64,000 nt of DNA from Naasia sp. (GCF_025465545.1 NZ_JAODMK010000040.1:1-64000); one strand, 5' to 3'. Counted from the stretch's first letter, positions 1 through 12,330 are shown. The notes: a model not told the origin generated them from the sequence alone. A program made the numbers and translations.

Positions 1-127
1 GAATTCTCAACGCGCTGCCGAAGCAGCACGACGAGGATAATTTGGCATTGACTTAGTGCACGCTGTTGAGTTCTCAAGGATCGGACGCACCACATCCTCC
101 GCCTCGCGGCTTCGGTCTGTGAGCAAC
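1..127 (-). other. 5' leader of an rRNA operon (16S gene off the left edge)
   Basis: Read on the minus strand this is the leader of an rRNA operon. It holds a boxA-like antitermination element (TTGAGAACTCAA at 66-77) followed by sequence typical of actinobacterial 16S leaders, and a GC hairpin with a UUCG loop at 12-29 near the left edge. The element runs leftward, so the 16S gene must lie just beyond position 1. tyrS upstream in the same direction agrees with known Microbacteriaceae gene order. No mature rRNA sequence is in the window. Confidence 0.75.
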
Positions 128-133
128 TTGTCC

Positions 134-162
134 AACTTACCCGCCACTGTCCGGCCCGTCAA
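134..162 (-). promoter_or_regulatory. Probable rRNA operon promoter
   Basis: On the minus strand TTGACG (162-157) and TAAGTT (139-134) are separated by exactly 17 bp. This is close to the vegetative sigma consensus and is the strongest -35/-10 pair in the window. The predicted transcript would begin near 127 and run into the boxA leader. A second TATGAT hexamer lies upstream at 231-226 without a good -35, so an additional promoter is possible. Confidence 0.7.
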
Positions 163-376
163 ACCAGGTCCTCGATCCGCGAAAGCGGGGGGATCCGATG
201 CAGGCCGTCTCTGTGGCGGCTTTCCATCATACCTCATCTGCGACTCCCGGAGGAGGCTGTTGAGAGGGATGAAGTCCCGCTTGAGGCCGGGGAACTCTTC
301 CGTTCCGCCGCACCTTTGGGGTGACGAGTAGTTACGTTACGGCGATGTTTCGGGCTCCGCAAGTTGGGGGCCCTCC

Positions 377-391
377 GGGCGTGTCACGCCC
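377..391 (-). terminator. Possible weak tyrS terminator hairpin
   Basis: A 6-bp GC stem with a 3-nt loop (GGGCGT/ACGCCC) lies about 45 bp downstream of the tyrS stop codon. There is no T run, so this is only a candidate stop between tyrS and the rRNA promoter. Confidence 0.3.
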
Positions 392-435
392 CGACCTGGT
401 ATCAAGGCGGACCGCGGGTCGGGCGTCCCAGGCCA

Positions 436-1734
436 TCACTCGAGGAAGATGCCCGCCAGCGTGCGCTTTCCGCGGCGCAGCACGGCCACCCGGCCGGGCA
501 GCGCGCTGCCCTCGAGGGTCTGCGCCTCGTCGGACACCTTCCTGTTGTTGAGGTGCACGCCGCCCTGCGCGATCGCACGCCGCGCATCGCCCAGGCTGGA
601 GCTGAGGCCCGTCTCCACCATCAGCTGGGCCACCGTGGACCACTCCCCCGCCGCCGCATGCGGAATCTCCCGCAGCGCGCTCGAGAGCACCGCCGGGTCG
701 AGGACGCTCAGGTCGCCCTGACCGAAGAGCGCGCTCGACGCCGCAATGACGGCGTCGGCCGCGTCCCTCCCGTGCACGAGCGAGGTGACCTCATCGGCCA
801 GCCGGCGCTGCGCCTCACGCCGGAAGGGCTCCTCGGCGACGGCCTGCTCGAGCCGCTCGATCTCGGTCCTGGGCAGGAAGGTGAAGATCTTCAGCCGCTC
901 GATCACGTCCGCATCCAGCGTGTTCAGCCAGAACTGGTACATCGCGTACGGGCTGGTCATCGACGGGTCGAGCCAGATGGCGTTCCCCTCGCTCTTGCCG
1001 AACTTGGTCCCGTCCGAGTTGGTGATGAGCGGCGTCCCGATGGCGTGCACGCCCACGCCCTCGACGCGGTGGATGAGGTCGGTGCCGCTCGTGAGGTTTC
1101 CCCACTGATCGCTTCCCCCGGTCTGCAGCACGCAGCCGTACGACCGGTAGAGCTCCAGGTAGTCGAGTCCCTGCAGGATCTGGTAGCTGAACTCCGTGTA
1201 GCTGATGCCGGCATCGGAGTTGAGCCGCGCGCTCACCGCCTCCTTCTTGAGCATGGTGCCGACGCGGTAGTGCTTGCCGATGTCCCGCAGGAAGTCGATG
1301 GCGGACATCGGCGCGGTCCAGTCCAGGTTGTTCACCATGCGCGCAGCACTCTCGCCCTCGAAGCTGAGGAAGCGCTCGATCTGGCCGCGCAGGTAGCCCA
1401 CCCACTCCGCCACCGTCTCCTTGGTGTTGAGCGTGCGCTCCGCGCTCGGCCGCGGGTCGCCCACGAGACCCGTGGACCCGCCGACCAGCCCCAGGGGCCG
1501 ATGCCCGGCGAGCTGCAGCCGCCGCATGGTGAGCAGCTGGACGAGGTTGCCCAGGTGGAGACTCGGAGCGGTCGGGTCGAAGCCGCAGTAGTAGGTGATC
1601 GGCGGACCGCCGAGCAGCTCCTTGAGGGCGGCGGCGTCCGTTGACACGGCGACGAGGCCACGCCACGTGAGCTCGTCCCATACGTTGGCGAAGCCGGGGT
1701 CGTTGTTCTGGCGCGCGAGGGCGTCTGCTGGCAC
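436..1734 (-). CDS. tyrS: Tyrosyl-tRNA synthetase
   Basis: Charges tRNA-Tyr with tyrosine in the cytoplasm. The 432-residue protein has the usual class I layout: a HIGH-like HLGN at residues 60-63, a KMSKS-like KFGKS at 244-248, and a C-terminal S4 RNA-binding domain from about residue 365. Length is normal for the bacterial family. The GTG start is supported by TAGCGT (1746-1741) ending 6 nt upstream, which predicts a leaderless mRNA. It lies immediately upstream of the rRNA promoter, in the same direction, an arrangement known in this family. Identification is firm. Confidence 0.97.
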   Translation of the reverse strand: MPADALARQNNDPGFANVWDELTWRGLVAVSTDAAALKELLGGPPITYYCGFDPTAPSLHLGNLVQLLTMRRLQLAGHRPLGLVGGSTGLVGDPRPSAERTLNTKETVAEWVGYLRGQIERFLSFEGESAARMVNNLDWTAPMSAIDFLRDIGKHYRVGTMLKKEAVSARLNSDAGISYTEFSYQILQGLDYLELYRSYGCVLQTGGSDQWGNLTSGTDLIHRVEGVGVHAIGTPLITNSDGTKFGKSEGNAIWLDPSMTSPYAMYQFWLNTLDADVIERLKIFTFLPRTEIERLEQAVAEEPFRREAQRRLADEVTSLVHGRDAADAVIAASSALFGQGDLSVLDPAVLSSALREIPHAAAGEWSTVAQLMVETGLSSSLGDARRAIAQGGVHLNNRKVSDEAQTLEGSALPGRVAVLRRGKRTLAGIFLE

Positions 1735-1800
1735 GCGCCTACGCTAGCAATCGCCGCGAGGAGGGCGCTCGCACGCATCCTATTGATTAAGCAATGACGC

Positions 1801-1829
1801 TTGATGATCGCAAGTCAAGTGCGTATGCT
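1801..1829 (+). promoter_or_regulatory. Promoter of the SatD-like gene with inverted repeat
   Basis: TTGATG (1801-1806) and TATGCT (1824-1829) are 17 bp apart. The -10 ends 6 nt before the ATG at 1836, so transcription should begin at the start codon. CTTGA (1800-1804) and TCAAG (1815-1819) form an inverted repeat between the two boxes, a possible operator. Confidence 0.6.
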
Positions 1830-1835
1830 TGACGG

Positions 1836-2453
1836 ATGTTCGTCGTCACCGCGGATCAGATCGCCAGCAGCAGAGGCACCGACCGCGTGCCTGCAGCCTT
1901 CGAGCTGCTCGCCGACCTCGAACCGGATCTCGCCCTGCCGCCCGACCGGAATGCCGGCGACGAGCTGCAGCTCGTGACCGCATCCGCGCCCACCGCTCTG
2001 GACATCGTGCTGCGGCTCCGCCGCGACGAGCACTGGAGTGTCGGTCTCGGCGTGGGGAGCGTCCGCGAGCCCCTCGCCCGCAGCGCGCGCGAGTCCTCCG
2101 GGGCCGCATTCCTCGCTGCGCGCGACGCGGTGGACGCGGCGAAGCGGGCGCCGACCCGGTTCTCGCTGGTGTCCGCCGTCGACGGCCGATGGAACGGGGG
2201 CCATGTGGGTGCGCTCCTCGATCTCCTGCTGGCGCTGCAGGGGCGCCGGTCCCCCGAGGGCTGGGCCGTCGTCGACCTGCTGCGATCGGGGTCGAACCAG
2301 CTGGCCGCCGCGGAAGCGCTCGGCATCACCCCGCAGGCCGTCAGTCTTCGCCTCCGCGCGGCCGGCTGGCGGATCGAGGAGCGGGCACGTCCGGCTCTCG
2401 TCCTACTCTTGGAGGATCTCGACCGGGGGATGTCCTCCCCGGAGCAGAACTGA
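1836..2453 (+). CDS. SatD-like putative DNA-binding protein
   Basis: A 205-residue protein whose N-terminus (ADQIASSRGTDR) resembles the SatD family and whose C-terminal 60 residues look like a helix-turn-helix (QLAAAEALGITPQAVSLRLR at about 151-170). A DNA-binding, regulatory role is likely; targets are unknown. A -10 box 6 nt upstream fixes the ATG start and implies a leaderless message. The stop codon lies 14 nt before the next gene, a membrane protein, so the two are probably one operon. The family assignment is from recall of sequence pattern and is moderate. Confidence 0.75.
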   Translation: MFVVTADQIASSRGTDRVPAAFELLADLEPDLALPPDRNAGDELQLVTASAPTALDIVLRLRRDEHWSVGLGVGSVREPLARSARESSGAAFLAARDAVDAAKRAPTRFSLVSAVDGRWNGGHVGALLDLLLALQGRRSPEGWAVVDLLRSGSNQLAAAEALGITPQAVSLRLRAAGWRIEERARPALVLLLEDLDRGMSSPEQN

Positions 2454-2467
2454 CGGGAAGCAGCTCC

Positions 2468-3016
2468 GTGATCCTTCCGCTCGTGTCCGTGCTTCACACG
2501 GTGCTGCTCGTCCTCTTCTGCGCCGCCGCCCCGGTGCTGAGCCTGCTGGCCTGGCGTGGCTCTCCCGCGGCGCTCGTGTATCCGGCGGCCGCGGCGGTCG
2601 CCGCGGCGCTGCTGCTCGCCGCGGTGCCGACGGGTGATCCCGGCTTCGGCGTCGTCCTGCTCCTCACGATGCTGATGCTCGTCGCCGCGGTCGTCGGCGG
2701 CGGGCCCGCCGCCACGCTCGCGCTCCGGCTCGCGGTGCGTGGATCGATCGAGGGTGAGCACGGCGGCATCCTGCAGAACGACCGTGAGGTGCTCCGGGGA
2801 GGCATGGCGATCGGGCTCCTCGAGCGGCTCGCGATCGCCGCCGTCATCCTCGCCGGCTTCCCGGAGGGCCTCGCGATCGTGGTGGCGATCAAGGGCGTCG
2901 GCCGCTTCACCGAGCTCGACGACGCGGAGACCCGGGAGCGGTTCATCATCGGGACCTTCGCGAGCTTCCTCTGGGCGGCGTGCTGCGCGGGGGTGGTGCT
3001 GCTCGCCCGGTCGTAG
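2468..3016 (+). CDS. Integral membrane protein of unknown function
   Basis: A 182-residue protein with four or five hydrophobic segments (about residues 3-23, 30-48, 54-77, 108-132 and 160-180) and a short polar loop between the third and fourth. No catalytic motif is visible. I chose GTG at 2468 because GGGAAG lies 7 nt upstream; a longer reading frame in the same phase runs back through the SatD-like gene but has no support. Co-transcription with the SatD-like gene suggests a shared function, which the sequence does not name. Confidence 0.7.
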   Translation: MILPLVSVLHTVLLVLFCAAAPVLSLLAWRGSPAALVYPAAAAVAAALLLAAVPTGDPGFGVVLLLTMLMLVAAVVGGGPAATLALRLAVRGSIEGEHGGILQNDREVLRGGMAIGLLERLAIAAVILAGFPEGLAIVVAIKGVGRFTELDDAETRERFIIGTFASFLWAACCAGVVLLARS

Positions 3017-3049
3017 CCGCCCGGTCGCCGACGTGGCGCCGAGAGGCGG

Positions 3050-3170
3050 TCAGCTCTCGGCAGGCTCGTCGAAGAGCCCGATGAGGGTTGCCCTCGCTGT
3101 CGCGCAGATAGACCCAGCGCGAGTGCTCGTTGAGCGGCTGGATCTCGCCGACCTGCCGGCCGCCCGGCCG
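3050..3170 (-). pseudogene. C-terminal remnant of a VOC (glyoxalase-like) protein
   Basis: On the minus strand, just after the decarboxylase stop, a fragment reads QVGEIQPLNEHSRWVYLRDS then EGN, the usual C-terminal strand of a vicinal oxygen chelate protein. An extra base in the run at 3085-3087 shifts the frame; removing one C gives LIGLFDEPAES and a stop at 3050. The N-terminal three quarters of the gene are missing. It is a decayed tail, not a functional gene. The original substrate cannot be inferred. Confidence 0.65.
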
Positions 3171-3171
3171 G

Positions 3172-4599
3172 TCAGTCGATCGTGTCGAGGATGGCGACGA
3201 GGAGCTCCACGGAGGTGCGAGGGTTCAGCACCGCGAAGCGCAGGATGGGCGCGCCCTCGTGGGCGCTCGGCATCACGAACGCGCGCTGGTCATCGAGCAG
3301 GGCGGCCGACCAGCGCGCGTAGTCGTCCGCCGCCCAGCCGATCCGCTCGAAGGCGACGACCGAGAGGTCGGGTCGGCGGATCAGCCGCAGGGAGGGGCGG
3401 GTCTCGATCTCGTCCGCGATGGCCCGAGCCAGGTCGAGGCTCGCGGCGATGGAGCGCCGGTACTCGGCCACGCCGTAGGTGGCGAGCGAGAACCACAGCG
3501 GGAGTCCGCGCGGACGCCGGGTGAGCTGGAAGGACAGGTCGGACGGGTTCCAGTCCTCCGCCTCGTTGAGCGGGTCCAGGTAGCTCGCGGACTGGCGATG
3601 CGCGGCACGTGCCGCCGCAGGATCGCGATAGATGAGCGCACAGGCGTCGAACGGCGCGAACAGCCACTTGTGCGGGTCGACGATCACCGAGTCCGCCCGG
3701 CCCACCCCCTCGAAGGTGGCCCGCATCTCGGGCACCAGGATGGCGGCGAGCCCGTAGGCGCCGTCGACGTGCAGCCAGAACTCGTGCTCGTCCTTGAGCG
3801 CCGCGATCGAGGCGATGTCGTCGACGATCCCCAGGTTGGTGGATCCCGCTGTGGCGACCACGGCGAACACGCTGTCCTTGTGCTCCTGCAGCGCGAGCTC
3901 GACCCCGGGTCCGGAGAGTCGGCCCTCGCTGTCGGCCGGCACGCGGACCACCCTGACGTCCATCACGGCGGCGGCTGACGCGACCGAGGAGTGAGTGGAC
4001 TCTCCGCTCAGGATCACCCACTCGTCCGGCTGGGCGAGTCCCCGCGCCTTCCGGGTGGCCCGGGCGTGGTGGCGCGCCGCGACGAGCGCGGACAGGTTGC
4101 CCACCGTGCCGCCCTGCACGAAGACCCCGCCCGCTTCGGGAGGCAGGCCGAACTCGGCCGCGAGGAAGGCGAGCACCTCGTTCTCCGCATGGATCGCTCC
4201 GGAGCCCTCCATCCAGGAGCCGCCGTAGATGGCGGAGGCCGAGACCACCAGGTCGAAGGCGATGGACGCCTTGGTGGGCGCGGCGGGGATGAAGGAGACG
4301 AAGCCGGGATGGTCGACCGAGATGCACGCGGGTGCCAGCACATGCTCGAACAGGCCGAGGGCCCGCCGGGCGCCCAGACCCTCCTCGGAGATCGCGTTCC
4401 CGGCGAGGCGCACCAGCTCAGGAGCGGTCATCGCCTTGTCGAGCGGGATGTTGTCGGCCAGGATCCGCCGCCGCGAGTAGTCCAGGACCAGCTCGACGAT
4501 GGCGCTCGTCTCCTCGGACTGATCGTGCATGCGCGAGGCCGGCGCGGCGCCCTCCAGCCGGTCCGGGCCGCTCGGCAGGGGCTGGGGCGTCGTACTCAC
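3172..4599 (-). CDS. PLP-dependent decarboxylase (group II, aromatic/glutamate decarboxylase-like)
   Basis: A fold-type I PLP enzyme of 475 residues, the normal length for group II amino acid decarboxylases. The Schiff-base lysine is K311 in VDPHKWLF, and the pyridine-nitrogen aspartate is D279 in HVDGAYG. Substrate is not readable from the sequence; aromatic amino acids, glutamate or 2,4-diaminobutyrate are all possible for the family. The GTG start sits 6 nt after TAAGGT (4611-4606), so the message is probably leaderless. Downstream is the broken VOC fragment. A second, only distantly similar decarboxylase lies at 18824-20236. Confidence 0.9.
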   Translation of the reverse strand: MSTTPQPLPSGPDRLEGAAPASRMHDQSEETSAIVELVLDYSRRRILADNIPLDKAMTAPELVRLAGNAISEEGLGARRALGLFEHVLAPACISVDHPGFVSFIPAAPTKASIAFDLVVSASAIYGGSWMEGSGAIHAENEVLAFLAAEFGLPPEAGGVFVQGGTVGNLSALVAARHHARATRKARGLAQPDEWVILSGESTHSSVASAAAVMDVRVVRVPADSEGRLSGPGVELALQEHKDSVFAVVATAGSTNLGIVDDIASIAALKDEHEFWLHVDGAYGLAAILVPEMRATFEGVGRADSVIVDPHKWLFAPFDACALIYRDPAAARAAHRQSASYLDPLNEAEDWNPSDLSFQLTRRPRGLPLWFSLATYGVAEYRRSIAASLDLARAIADEIETRPSLRLIRRPDLSVVAFERIGWAADDYARWSAALLDDQRAFVMPSAHEGAPILRFAVLNPRTSVELLVAILDTID

Positions 4600-4688
4600 T
4601 CCGCCACCTTAGTTCGCCGCATCCCGCGAGCCGGATGGGGCAGCAGCACGCGGGGCAGAGCGGGCACGCGTCTGCACGCTCTGGCTCG

Positions 4689-5312
4689 TCACCGCGGGGG
4701 CTCCGCTCCTCCGGCGCGCTTGCGTGGAGCGGACGCGCGGTAGGGCGAGACCGTGGGGTCGCCGTCGAGGAAGAAGCGCCAGGGGTAGGCGTCCGAACCG
4801 CCGGGACCGCTCACGCCGGTGCGGGCGCTCATCGCGGCGAGCGGCGGGTGCGGGTCGAGCTCGAGCGAGTAGGGCGGCGCGAGGAGGTCCGCTCCCCCGT
4901 CGCTCAGCGGGATGCCGAGGGCGACCGCCAGGCGTGCGGGCCCCCGGGCGAGGTCGCGCTTCGGCACGGCGTCCCCGCGCCGGATCCGGGCGAGGTCCTC
5001 CCCCTGGACGATCTCGCCCGCTCGCAGGAGGATCCCGGCCGCCCGGCCCTCGGGCAGGCAGACGACGTTGGCGCACACGTGCATGCCGTAGGTGAAGTAG
5101 GTGTAGAGGTGCCCGGACGGGCCGAACATCACCGAGTTGCGCGGGGTGCGGCCGCGATGGGCGTGCGAGCCCGGGTCGCTCCCCTCGCCGGAGTAGGCCT
5201 CCACCTCGGTGATCCGCAGCGCGACGGTGCCCTCCTCGGAGACCCGGGTGAGGACGGCACCGAGGAGCAGCGGCGCGACCTCCTGCGCGGGCCGGTCGAA
5301 CAGCGGGCGCAC
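4689..5312 (-). CDS. DNA-3-methyladenine glycosylase (AAG/MPG family)
   Basis: Base-excision repair enzyme that removes alkylated purines from DNA. The 207-residue protein matches the family's length. [20 protein letters not shown] near residues 30-50 contains the conserved catalytic glutamate region, and the [16 protein letters not shown] stretch is characteristic. I chose the GTG at 5312, 2 nt after the stop of the small upstream membrane protein gene; an in-frame extension further upstream lies within argH. It is the last gene of the argH-small protein-glycosylase unit, so it is probably co-transcribed with arginine genes. Confidence 0.93.
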   Translation of the reverse strand: MRPLFDRPAQEVAPLLLGAVLTRVSEEGTVALRITEVEAYSGEGSDPGSHAHRGRTPRNSVMFGPSGHLYTYFTYGMHVCANVVCLPEGRAAGILLRAGEIVQGEDLARIRRGDAVPKRDLARGPARLAVALGIPLSDGGADLLAPPYSLELDPHPPLAAMSARTGVSGPGGSDAYPWRFFLDGDPTVSPYRASAPRKRAGGAEPPR

Positions 5313-5314
5313 GC

Positions 5315-7864
<2,550 letters not shown>

Positions 7865-7880
7865 CGGGATCCGTTTCGGG

Positions 7881-9077
7881 TCAGAGGTCGGCGAGCGTCC
7901 GGGCGAAGAGGTCGGCGAACGCCTCGATCTCGGCGTCGCCCACGATGAGCGGAGGCACGATCCGCAGGCTGTCCGCATTGGGGGCGTTCAGGATGAGGCC
8001 GTGCTGCAGGGCGCGGGAGGCCACCTCGGCGGCTCGCCCGTCGGCGATGCCGACCCCGATCATCAGTCCGCGCCCGCGGACCTCCTCGATCAGCGGCGAG
8101 CCGAGGGCGAGGATGGTGTCGCGGAGCTGCTCGCCGCGCACTCGGGCGTTCTCCACGAGGTCCGCCCGCTCGATCTCCTCGAGCACGGCTCCGGCGACGG
8201 CGGTCGAGAACGGCTGCCCGCCGAACGTGCTGCCGTGGTCGCCGCGCTGGAGCAGCTCGCTCGCGGCGCCGAAGGTCACCAGCGCGCCGATCGGGATGCC
8301 GCTCGCGATGCCCTTCGCGAGCGTCACGGCGTCGGGGAGGATCCCCTCGTGCTGGTAGGCGAACCACTCGCCGGTCCGCCCGACGCCGGTCTGGATCTCG
8401 TCGACGATGAGCAGCGCACCGTGCCGCTCGGTGAGCTCACGGGCGCGGCGGAGGTACCCCTCCGGCAGCGGGAGCACGCCGGCCTCGCCCTTGATCGGCT
8501 CGACCACCAGGGCCGCGACGGTGTCGTCGATCGACTCCTCGAGCGCCTCGAGCGTTGAGTCGATGTGCTCCACCCCCGGGACCATCGGCAGGAAGGCCTC
8601 CTGCATGGTCGGCTTGCCGGTGAGGGCGAGTGCGCCCATCGTGCGGCCGTGGAAGGAGTTCCAGAGGCTGAGGATGCGGTGCCGGCCGTGCACGGAGTTG
8701 CGTCGGGCCAGCTTGAATGCGGCCTCGATCGCCTCCGCCCCCGAGTTGCCGAAGTAGGCCCTGCCCTGCTCCCCCGCCCCGGTGAGCCGCCGCAGCCGCT
8801 CGGCCAGCGCGATCTGCGGGGGTGACGCGAAGTAGTTGGAGATGTGCACGAGGGTGGCCGCCTGACGGGAGACCGCCTCGACGAGCACCGGGTGCGCATG
8901 GCCCAGCGAGTCGACGGCGATGCCGGCGAGGAAGTCGAGGTAGCGCTTGCCGTCCACGTCCCACACCCAGCAGCCCTCGCCGCGCTCGAGCACCGCGAGC
9001 GGCGCGCTGAGGGTGCGCATGAGTGCTGCGCCGTGCCGCTGCGCGTACGCCGCGGCCGCCTCCCGGGTGTCGGTCAC
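7881..9077 (-). CDS. argD: Acetylornithine aminotransferase
   Basis: PLP class III aminotransferase of the acetylated arginine pathway; it may also serve lysine synthesis. The 398-residue protein has the PLP lysine K255 in [11 protein letters not shown], the aspartate-containing [12 protein letters not shown] at 225-236, and an N-terminal [13 protein letters not shown]. The GTG start at 9077 overlaps the argB stop by four bases (GTGA), showing translational coupling. Other in-frame starts further upstream would lie inside argB. Confidence 0.96.
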   Translation of the reverse strand: MTDTREAAAAYAQRHGAALMRTLSAPLAVLERGEGCWVWDVDGKRYLDFLAGIAVDSLGHAHPVLVEAVSRQAATLVHISNYFASPPQIALAERLRRLTGAGEQGRAYFGNSGAEAIEAAFKLARRNSVHGRHRILSLWNSFHGRTMGALALTGKPTMQEAFLPMVPGVEHIDSTLEALEESIDDTVAALVVEPIKGEAGVLPLPEGYLRRARELTERHGALLIVDEIQTGVGRTGEWFAYQHEGILPDAVTLAKGIASGIPIGALVTFGAASELLQRGDHGSTFGGQPFSTAVAGAVLEEIERADLVENARVRGEQLRDTILALGSPLIEEVRGRGLMIGVGIADGRAAEVASRALQHGLILNAPNADSLRIVPPLIVGDAEIEAFADLFARTLADL

Positions 9078-9991
9078 AGGACGACCTCCGTTCCGATTCC
9101 GCTGCCGGTGAAGATTTCGAGGAGCACCGAGTGCGCCACCCGACCGTCGATCACGGCCGCCTTCTCGACGCCGCTGCGAACCGCCTCGAGGCACGCCGTC
9201 ATCTTGGGGATCATCCCCGAGTCGAGGCTCGGCAGGAGGTGCGCGAGGTCCTCGGTGCGGATCTGCGAGACGAGAGAATCCCGGTTCGGCCAGTCGCTGT
9301 AGAGCCCGGCCACGTTGGTGAGCACGACGAGCTTCGCCGCGCCGAGTGCGACGGCGAGGGCCGCGGCCGCCGAGTCGGCGTTCACGTTGAGCGACTGGCC
9401 CGGCTCGTCACCGTCGGGTGCGATCGAGGACACGACGGGGATCCGCCCGGCGGCGAGGTGCTCGAGCACGGGCTCGGCGTCGACCGAGACCACGTCGCCG
9501 ACGAGGCCCAGGTCCACCTCCTCGCCGTCGATGACCGCCCCGCGACGGCGTCCCGTGAAGAGGCCGGCGTCCTCGCCGGAGATGGCGGCCGCGAGCGGTC
9601 CGTGCTCGTTGATGAGGGCGACGATGTCGCGGCTGACCTGGCCGCTCAGCACCATCCGCACGACCTCCATGACCTCGGGCGTCGTCACCCGGTAGCCGCC
9701 GCGGAACTCGCTGGGGATGGCGAGCCGCTCGAGCATGGCGGTGATCTGCGGCCCGCCGCCGTGCACGACCACCGGGCGGATGCCGGCGTAGCGGAGGTAG
9801 ACCATGTCCTCGGCGAACGCTCGGAGCAGCGCGGGGTCGTCCATCGCGTTGCCGCCGAACTTGACGACGATGATCTGGCCGGCGAAGCGCTTGAGCCAGG
9901 GCAGCGACTCGATCAGCGTGGCGGCCTTCACGGCGGCCTCGGCCTGGGTGGTGGTCTGCACCGGGAGGGATGCGGTGTCGAGGGTCGTCAT
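9074..9991 (-). CDS. argB: Acetylglutamate kinase
   Basis: Phosphorylates N-acetylglutamate, usually the feedback-controlled step in bacteria using the cyclic pathway. The 305-residue protein has KFGGNAMDD at 44-52, VHGGGPQI near 76-83, and [12 protein letters not shown] for the nucleotide and substrate sites. The N-terminal extension of about 30 residues before the core fits arginine-inhibitable hexameric forms. It starts 1 nt after the argJ stop and its own stop overlaps argD. Confidence 0.96.
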   Translation of the reverse strand: MTTLDTASLPVQTTTQAEAAVKAATLIESLPWLKRFAGQIIVVKFGGNAMDDPALLRAFAEDMVYLRYAGIRPVVVHGGGPQITAMLERLAIPSEFRGGYRVTTPEVMEVVRMVLSGQVSRDIVALINEHGPLAAAISGEDAGLFTGRRRGAVIDGEEVDLGLVGDVVSVDAEPVLEHLAAGRIPVVSSIAPDGDEPGQSLNVNADSAAAALAVALGAAKLVVLTNVAGLYSDWPNRDSLVSQIRTEDLAHLLPSLDSGMIPKMTACLEAVRSGVEKAAVIDGRVAHSVLLEIFTGSGIGTEVVL

Positions 9992-9992
9992 G

Positions 9993-11144
9993 TCAGCTCG
10001 AGTACGCGCTGTTCTCGTGGAGGTAGTCGTGGGTGAGGTCGTTCGTCCACACGGTCGCTGCGGCGTCGCCCGCCTTCAGGTCGATGAGCAGCTCGACCGC
10101 CCGGGGCGTGAGGTCCACGTCGCCGCGCGGCCGGTCGGGGGCGCCGTTGGAGCAGACCCGCACCCCGTTCATCGAGACGTCGACGGCGTAGGGGTCGAAG
10201 GGAGCGGTCGTCGTTCCGATCGCGGCGAGCACCCGGCCCCAGTTGGGATCGTTGCCGAAGATGGCCGCCTTGAACAGGTTGTTGCGGGCCACCGAGCGGC
10301 CCACCTCGACGGCGTCGTCCTCGGTCTGCGCGCCGATCACCTGGATGACGATGTCGTGGCTCGCGCCTTCGGCGTCGCGCTGCAGCTGAACGGCGAGGTC
10401 CGCGCAGAGGTCGGTGAGCGCCGCCTCGAACTCGGCCGGATCGGGGCGCACCCCTGAGGCGCCCGAGGCGAGCAGGGTCACCTGGTCGTTCGTCGACATG
10501 CAGCCGTCGGAGTCGAGGCGGTCGAAGGTGACCCTCGTCGCGGCGCGGAGCATCCGGTCGAGGTCGTCCGAGCCGAGGACGGCGTCCGAGGTGATGACGA
10601 CGAGCATCGTGGCGAGGCCGGGAGCCAGCATGCCCGAGCCCTTCGCCATCCCGCCGAGGGACCAGCCGGATCCGGAGCGCGTCGCCGTCTTCACGACGGT
10701 GTCGGTGGTGAGGATCGCGCGAGCCGCGTCCGCTCCGCCGTCCACGCTCAGCGCCGCGGCCGCCGCCGCGACCCCGGCGAGGAGCTTGTCGCGGTCGAGC
10801 TGCTCGCCGATGAGTCCGGTCGAGCAGACGAGCACGTCGCCGGCGGAGATCCCGACCGCCTGGGCGGCGCCCTCTGCGGTGGCGTGGGTGGTCTGGAAGC
10901 CCTCCGCTCCCGTGAAGCAGTTGGCTCCGCCCGCGTTGAGGACCACGGCGGACACGACGCCGTCGGCGATCGCCTGCTGGGACCAGAGAACGGGATTGGC
11001 CTTCGCCCGGTTGCTCGTGAACACGGCCGCCGCGCTCTGCAGCGGGCCCCGATTGACGACCAGGGCGAGATCGGGGGCGTCGGTGGCGCGGAGGCCTGCG
11101 GCGACGCCTGCGGCCTCGAAGCCTGCCGCGAAGGTAACCGTCAT
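9993..11144 (-). CDS. argJ: Bifunctional ornithine acetyltransferase/N-acetylglutamate synthase
   Basis: Recycles the acetyl group from acetylornithine to glutamate, so the pathway is cyclic. The 383-residue precursor is self-cleaving; the expected nucleophile is T179 in [15 protein letters not shown], cut after A178. The ATG start overlaps the argC stop (ATGA at 11144-11141), indicating coupled translation. Whether it is mono- or bifunctional cannot be told from sequence; no separate argA is visible here. Confidence 0.95.
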   Translation of the reverse strand: MTVTFAAGFEAAGVAAGLRATDAPDLALVVNRGPLQSAAAVFTSNRAKANPVLWSQQAIADGVVSAVVLNAGGANCFTGAEGFQTTHATAEGAAQAVGISAGDVLVCSTGLIGEQLDRDKLLAGVAAAAAALSVDGGADAARAILTTDTVVKTATRSGSGWSLGGMAKGSGMLAPGLATMLVVITSDAVLGSDDLDRMLRAATRVTFDRLDSDGCMSTNDQVTLLASGASGVRPDPAEFEAALTDLCADLAVQLQRDAEGASHDIVIQVIGAQTEDDAVEVGRSVARNNLFKAAIFGNDPNWGRVLAAIGTTTAPFDPYAVDVSMNGVRVCSNGAPDRPRGDVDLTPRAVELLIDLKAGDAAATVWTNDLTHDYLHENSAYSS

Positions 11145-12196
11145 GGTGCGATCCCGTCCTTGGAGAGCCCGAGCGTCTCGGGCAGGCCGAGAGCGATGTT
11201 GAGGGACTGCACTGCCGCGCCCGCGGTGCCCTTCACGAGGTTGTCGACGGCGGCGATCACGACGACGCGACCTGCGGCAGCGTCCACGGCCAGGCCGAGG
11301 AGGGCGGTGTTCGCGCCGAGCACGTCGGCGGTGCGCGGGAACTCGCCCTCGGGCAGCAGCTCGACGAAGGGCTCCCCGGCGTACGCCGACTCCCAGGCGG
11401 CTCGGACGTCGGCCGCGGACACTCCGGGCGCGAGCACCGCGGTGGAGGTGGCGAGGACCCCGCGGGACATCGGGACCAGCACCGGGGTGAAGGAGATCGT
11501 CGGATCCGCGGCGCCCGCCCAGCGGAGCGCCTGCCGGATCTCGGGGATGTGCCGGTGGGTGCCGCCGACGGCATAGGTGCTGGCGCTGCCGAGGATCTCG
11601 GCGGCCAGCAGGTGCGGCTTGAGGGCCTTGCCCGCTCCGGAGGGACCGACCGCGAGGACGCTGACCAGGTCGGTGGGCAGGATCACCCCGGCCGCGATGC
11701 CGGGCGCGAGGGAGAGCGCGACGGTGCTCGCATTGCAGCCCGGAGCGGCGATGCGCCGTACCCCGACGAGCCGCTCGCGCTGCTTGACGGTCCCCGTGCC
11801 GGTGCGCACCGGCAGTTCCGGCACCCCGTACGCCCACGGCTCGGCCGCCTCGGTGCCGTAGAAGGCGGACCAGTCCTCGGCGGACTCGAGCCGGTGGTCC
11901 GCGCCGCAGTCGACGACGAGGACGTCGTCGGGAAGCGCGGCGGTGATCGCGGCGGAGGCGCCGTGCGGAAGGGCGAGGAACACCACGTCGGCGCCGGACA
12001 GCACGTCCGGGGTCGTCTCGCCGAGCACCAGGTCGCGCAGCGACCGCAGGTGCGGCGAAACCTCGCCGAGGCGGCGACCGGCCGACGAGTGCCCGGTGAC
12101 GATCTGCACATCGAGTTCGGGGTGGGCGGACAGGATCCGCAGGAGCTCACCGCCTGCGTAGCCGGAGGCACCGGCTACGGCAACGGACAGAGGCAT
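11141..12196 (-). CDS. argC: N-acetyl-gamma-glutamyl-phosphate reductase
   Basis: Third enzyme of arginine synthesis, reducing the acylphosphate with NADPH. The 351-residue protein has the nucleotide motif GASGYAGGE at 9-17 and the catalytic cysteine C154 in APGCNAST. It is the first gene of argC-J-B-D-F. TAAGGT (12209-12204) ends 7 nt before the ATG, predicting a leaderless operon mRNA; the -35 is weak. I saw no convincing ArgR box in the 134 bp upstream. Confidence 0.96.
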   Translation of the reverse strand: MPLSVAVAGASGYAGGELLRILSAHPELDVQIVTGHSSAGRRLGEVSPHLRSLRDLVLGETTPDVLSGADVVFLALPHGASAAITAALPDDVLVVDCGADHRLESAEDWSAFYGTEAAEPWAYGVPELPVRTGTGTVKQRERLVGVRRIAAPGCNASTVALSLAPGIAAGVILPTDLVSVLAVGPSGAGKALKPHLLAAEILGSASTYAVGGTHRHIPEIRQALRWAGAADPTISFTPVLVPMSRGVLATSTAVLAPGVSAADVRAAWESAYAGEPFVELLPEGEFPRTADVLGANTALLGLAVDAAAGRVVVIAAVDNLVKGTAGAAVQSLNIALGLPETLGLSKDGIAP

Positions 12197-12330
12197 GGAT
12201 TCAACCTTAGCGACGGAGAGGCGGGGCCGAAGTCGGGCGACGTCGGGAAGGGCCGGGCGGAAGGATCGGATTCGCGGAAGGACCGGGAGGTGAGAGCGCC
12301 GAAGGCGCGTCTCCAAGCCGAGCCGGCGCC

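Noticed and set aside
7-237. Open frame of 76 codons on the minus strand
   Set aside because: It runs across the rRNA promoter and boxA leader; it has no ribosome site or protein-like composition.
364-1644. Long plus-strand open frame opposite tyrS
   Set aside because: Arg/Val/Glu/Gln-biased composition typical of the antisense strand of a high-GC gene; tyrS on the other strand is unmistakable.
1829-2467. Upstream extension of the membrane protein frame
   Set aside because: The extension is an out-of-frame reading of the SatD-like gene with Arg-rich composition; a start with a ribosome site exists at 2468.
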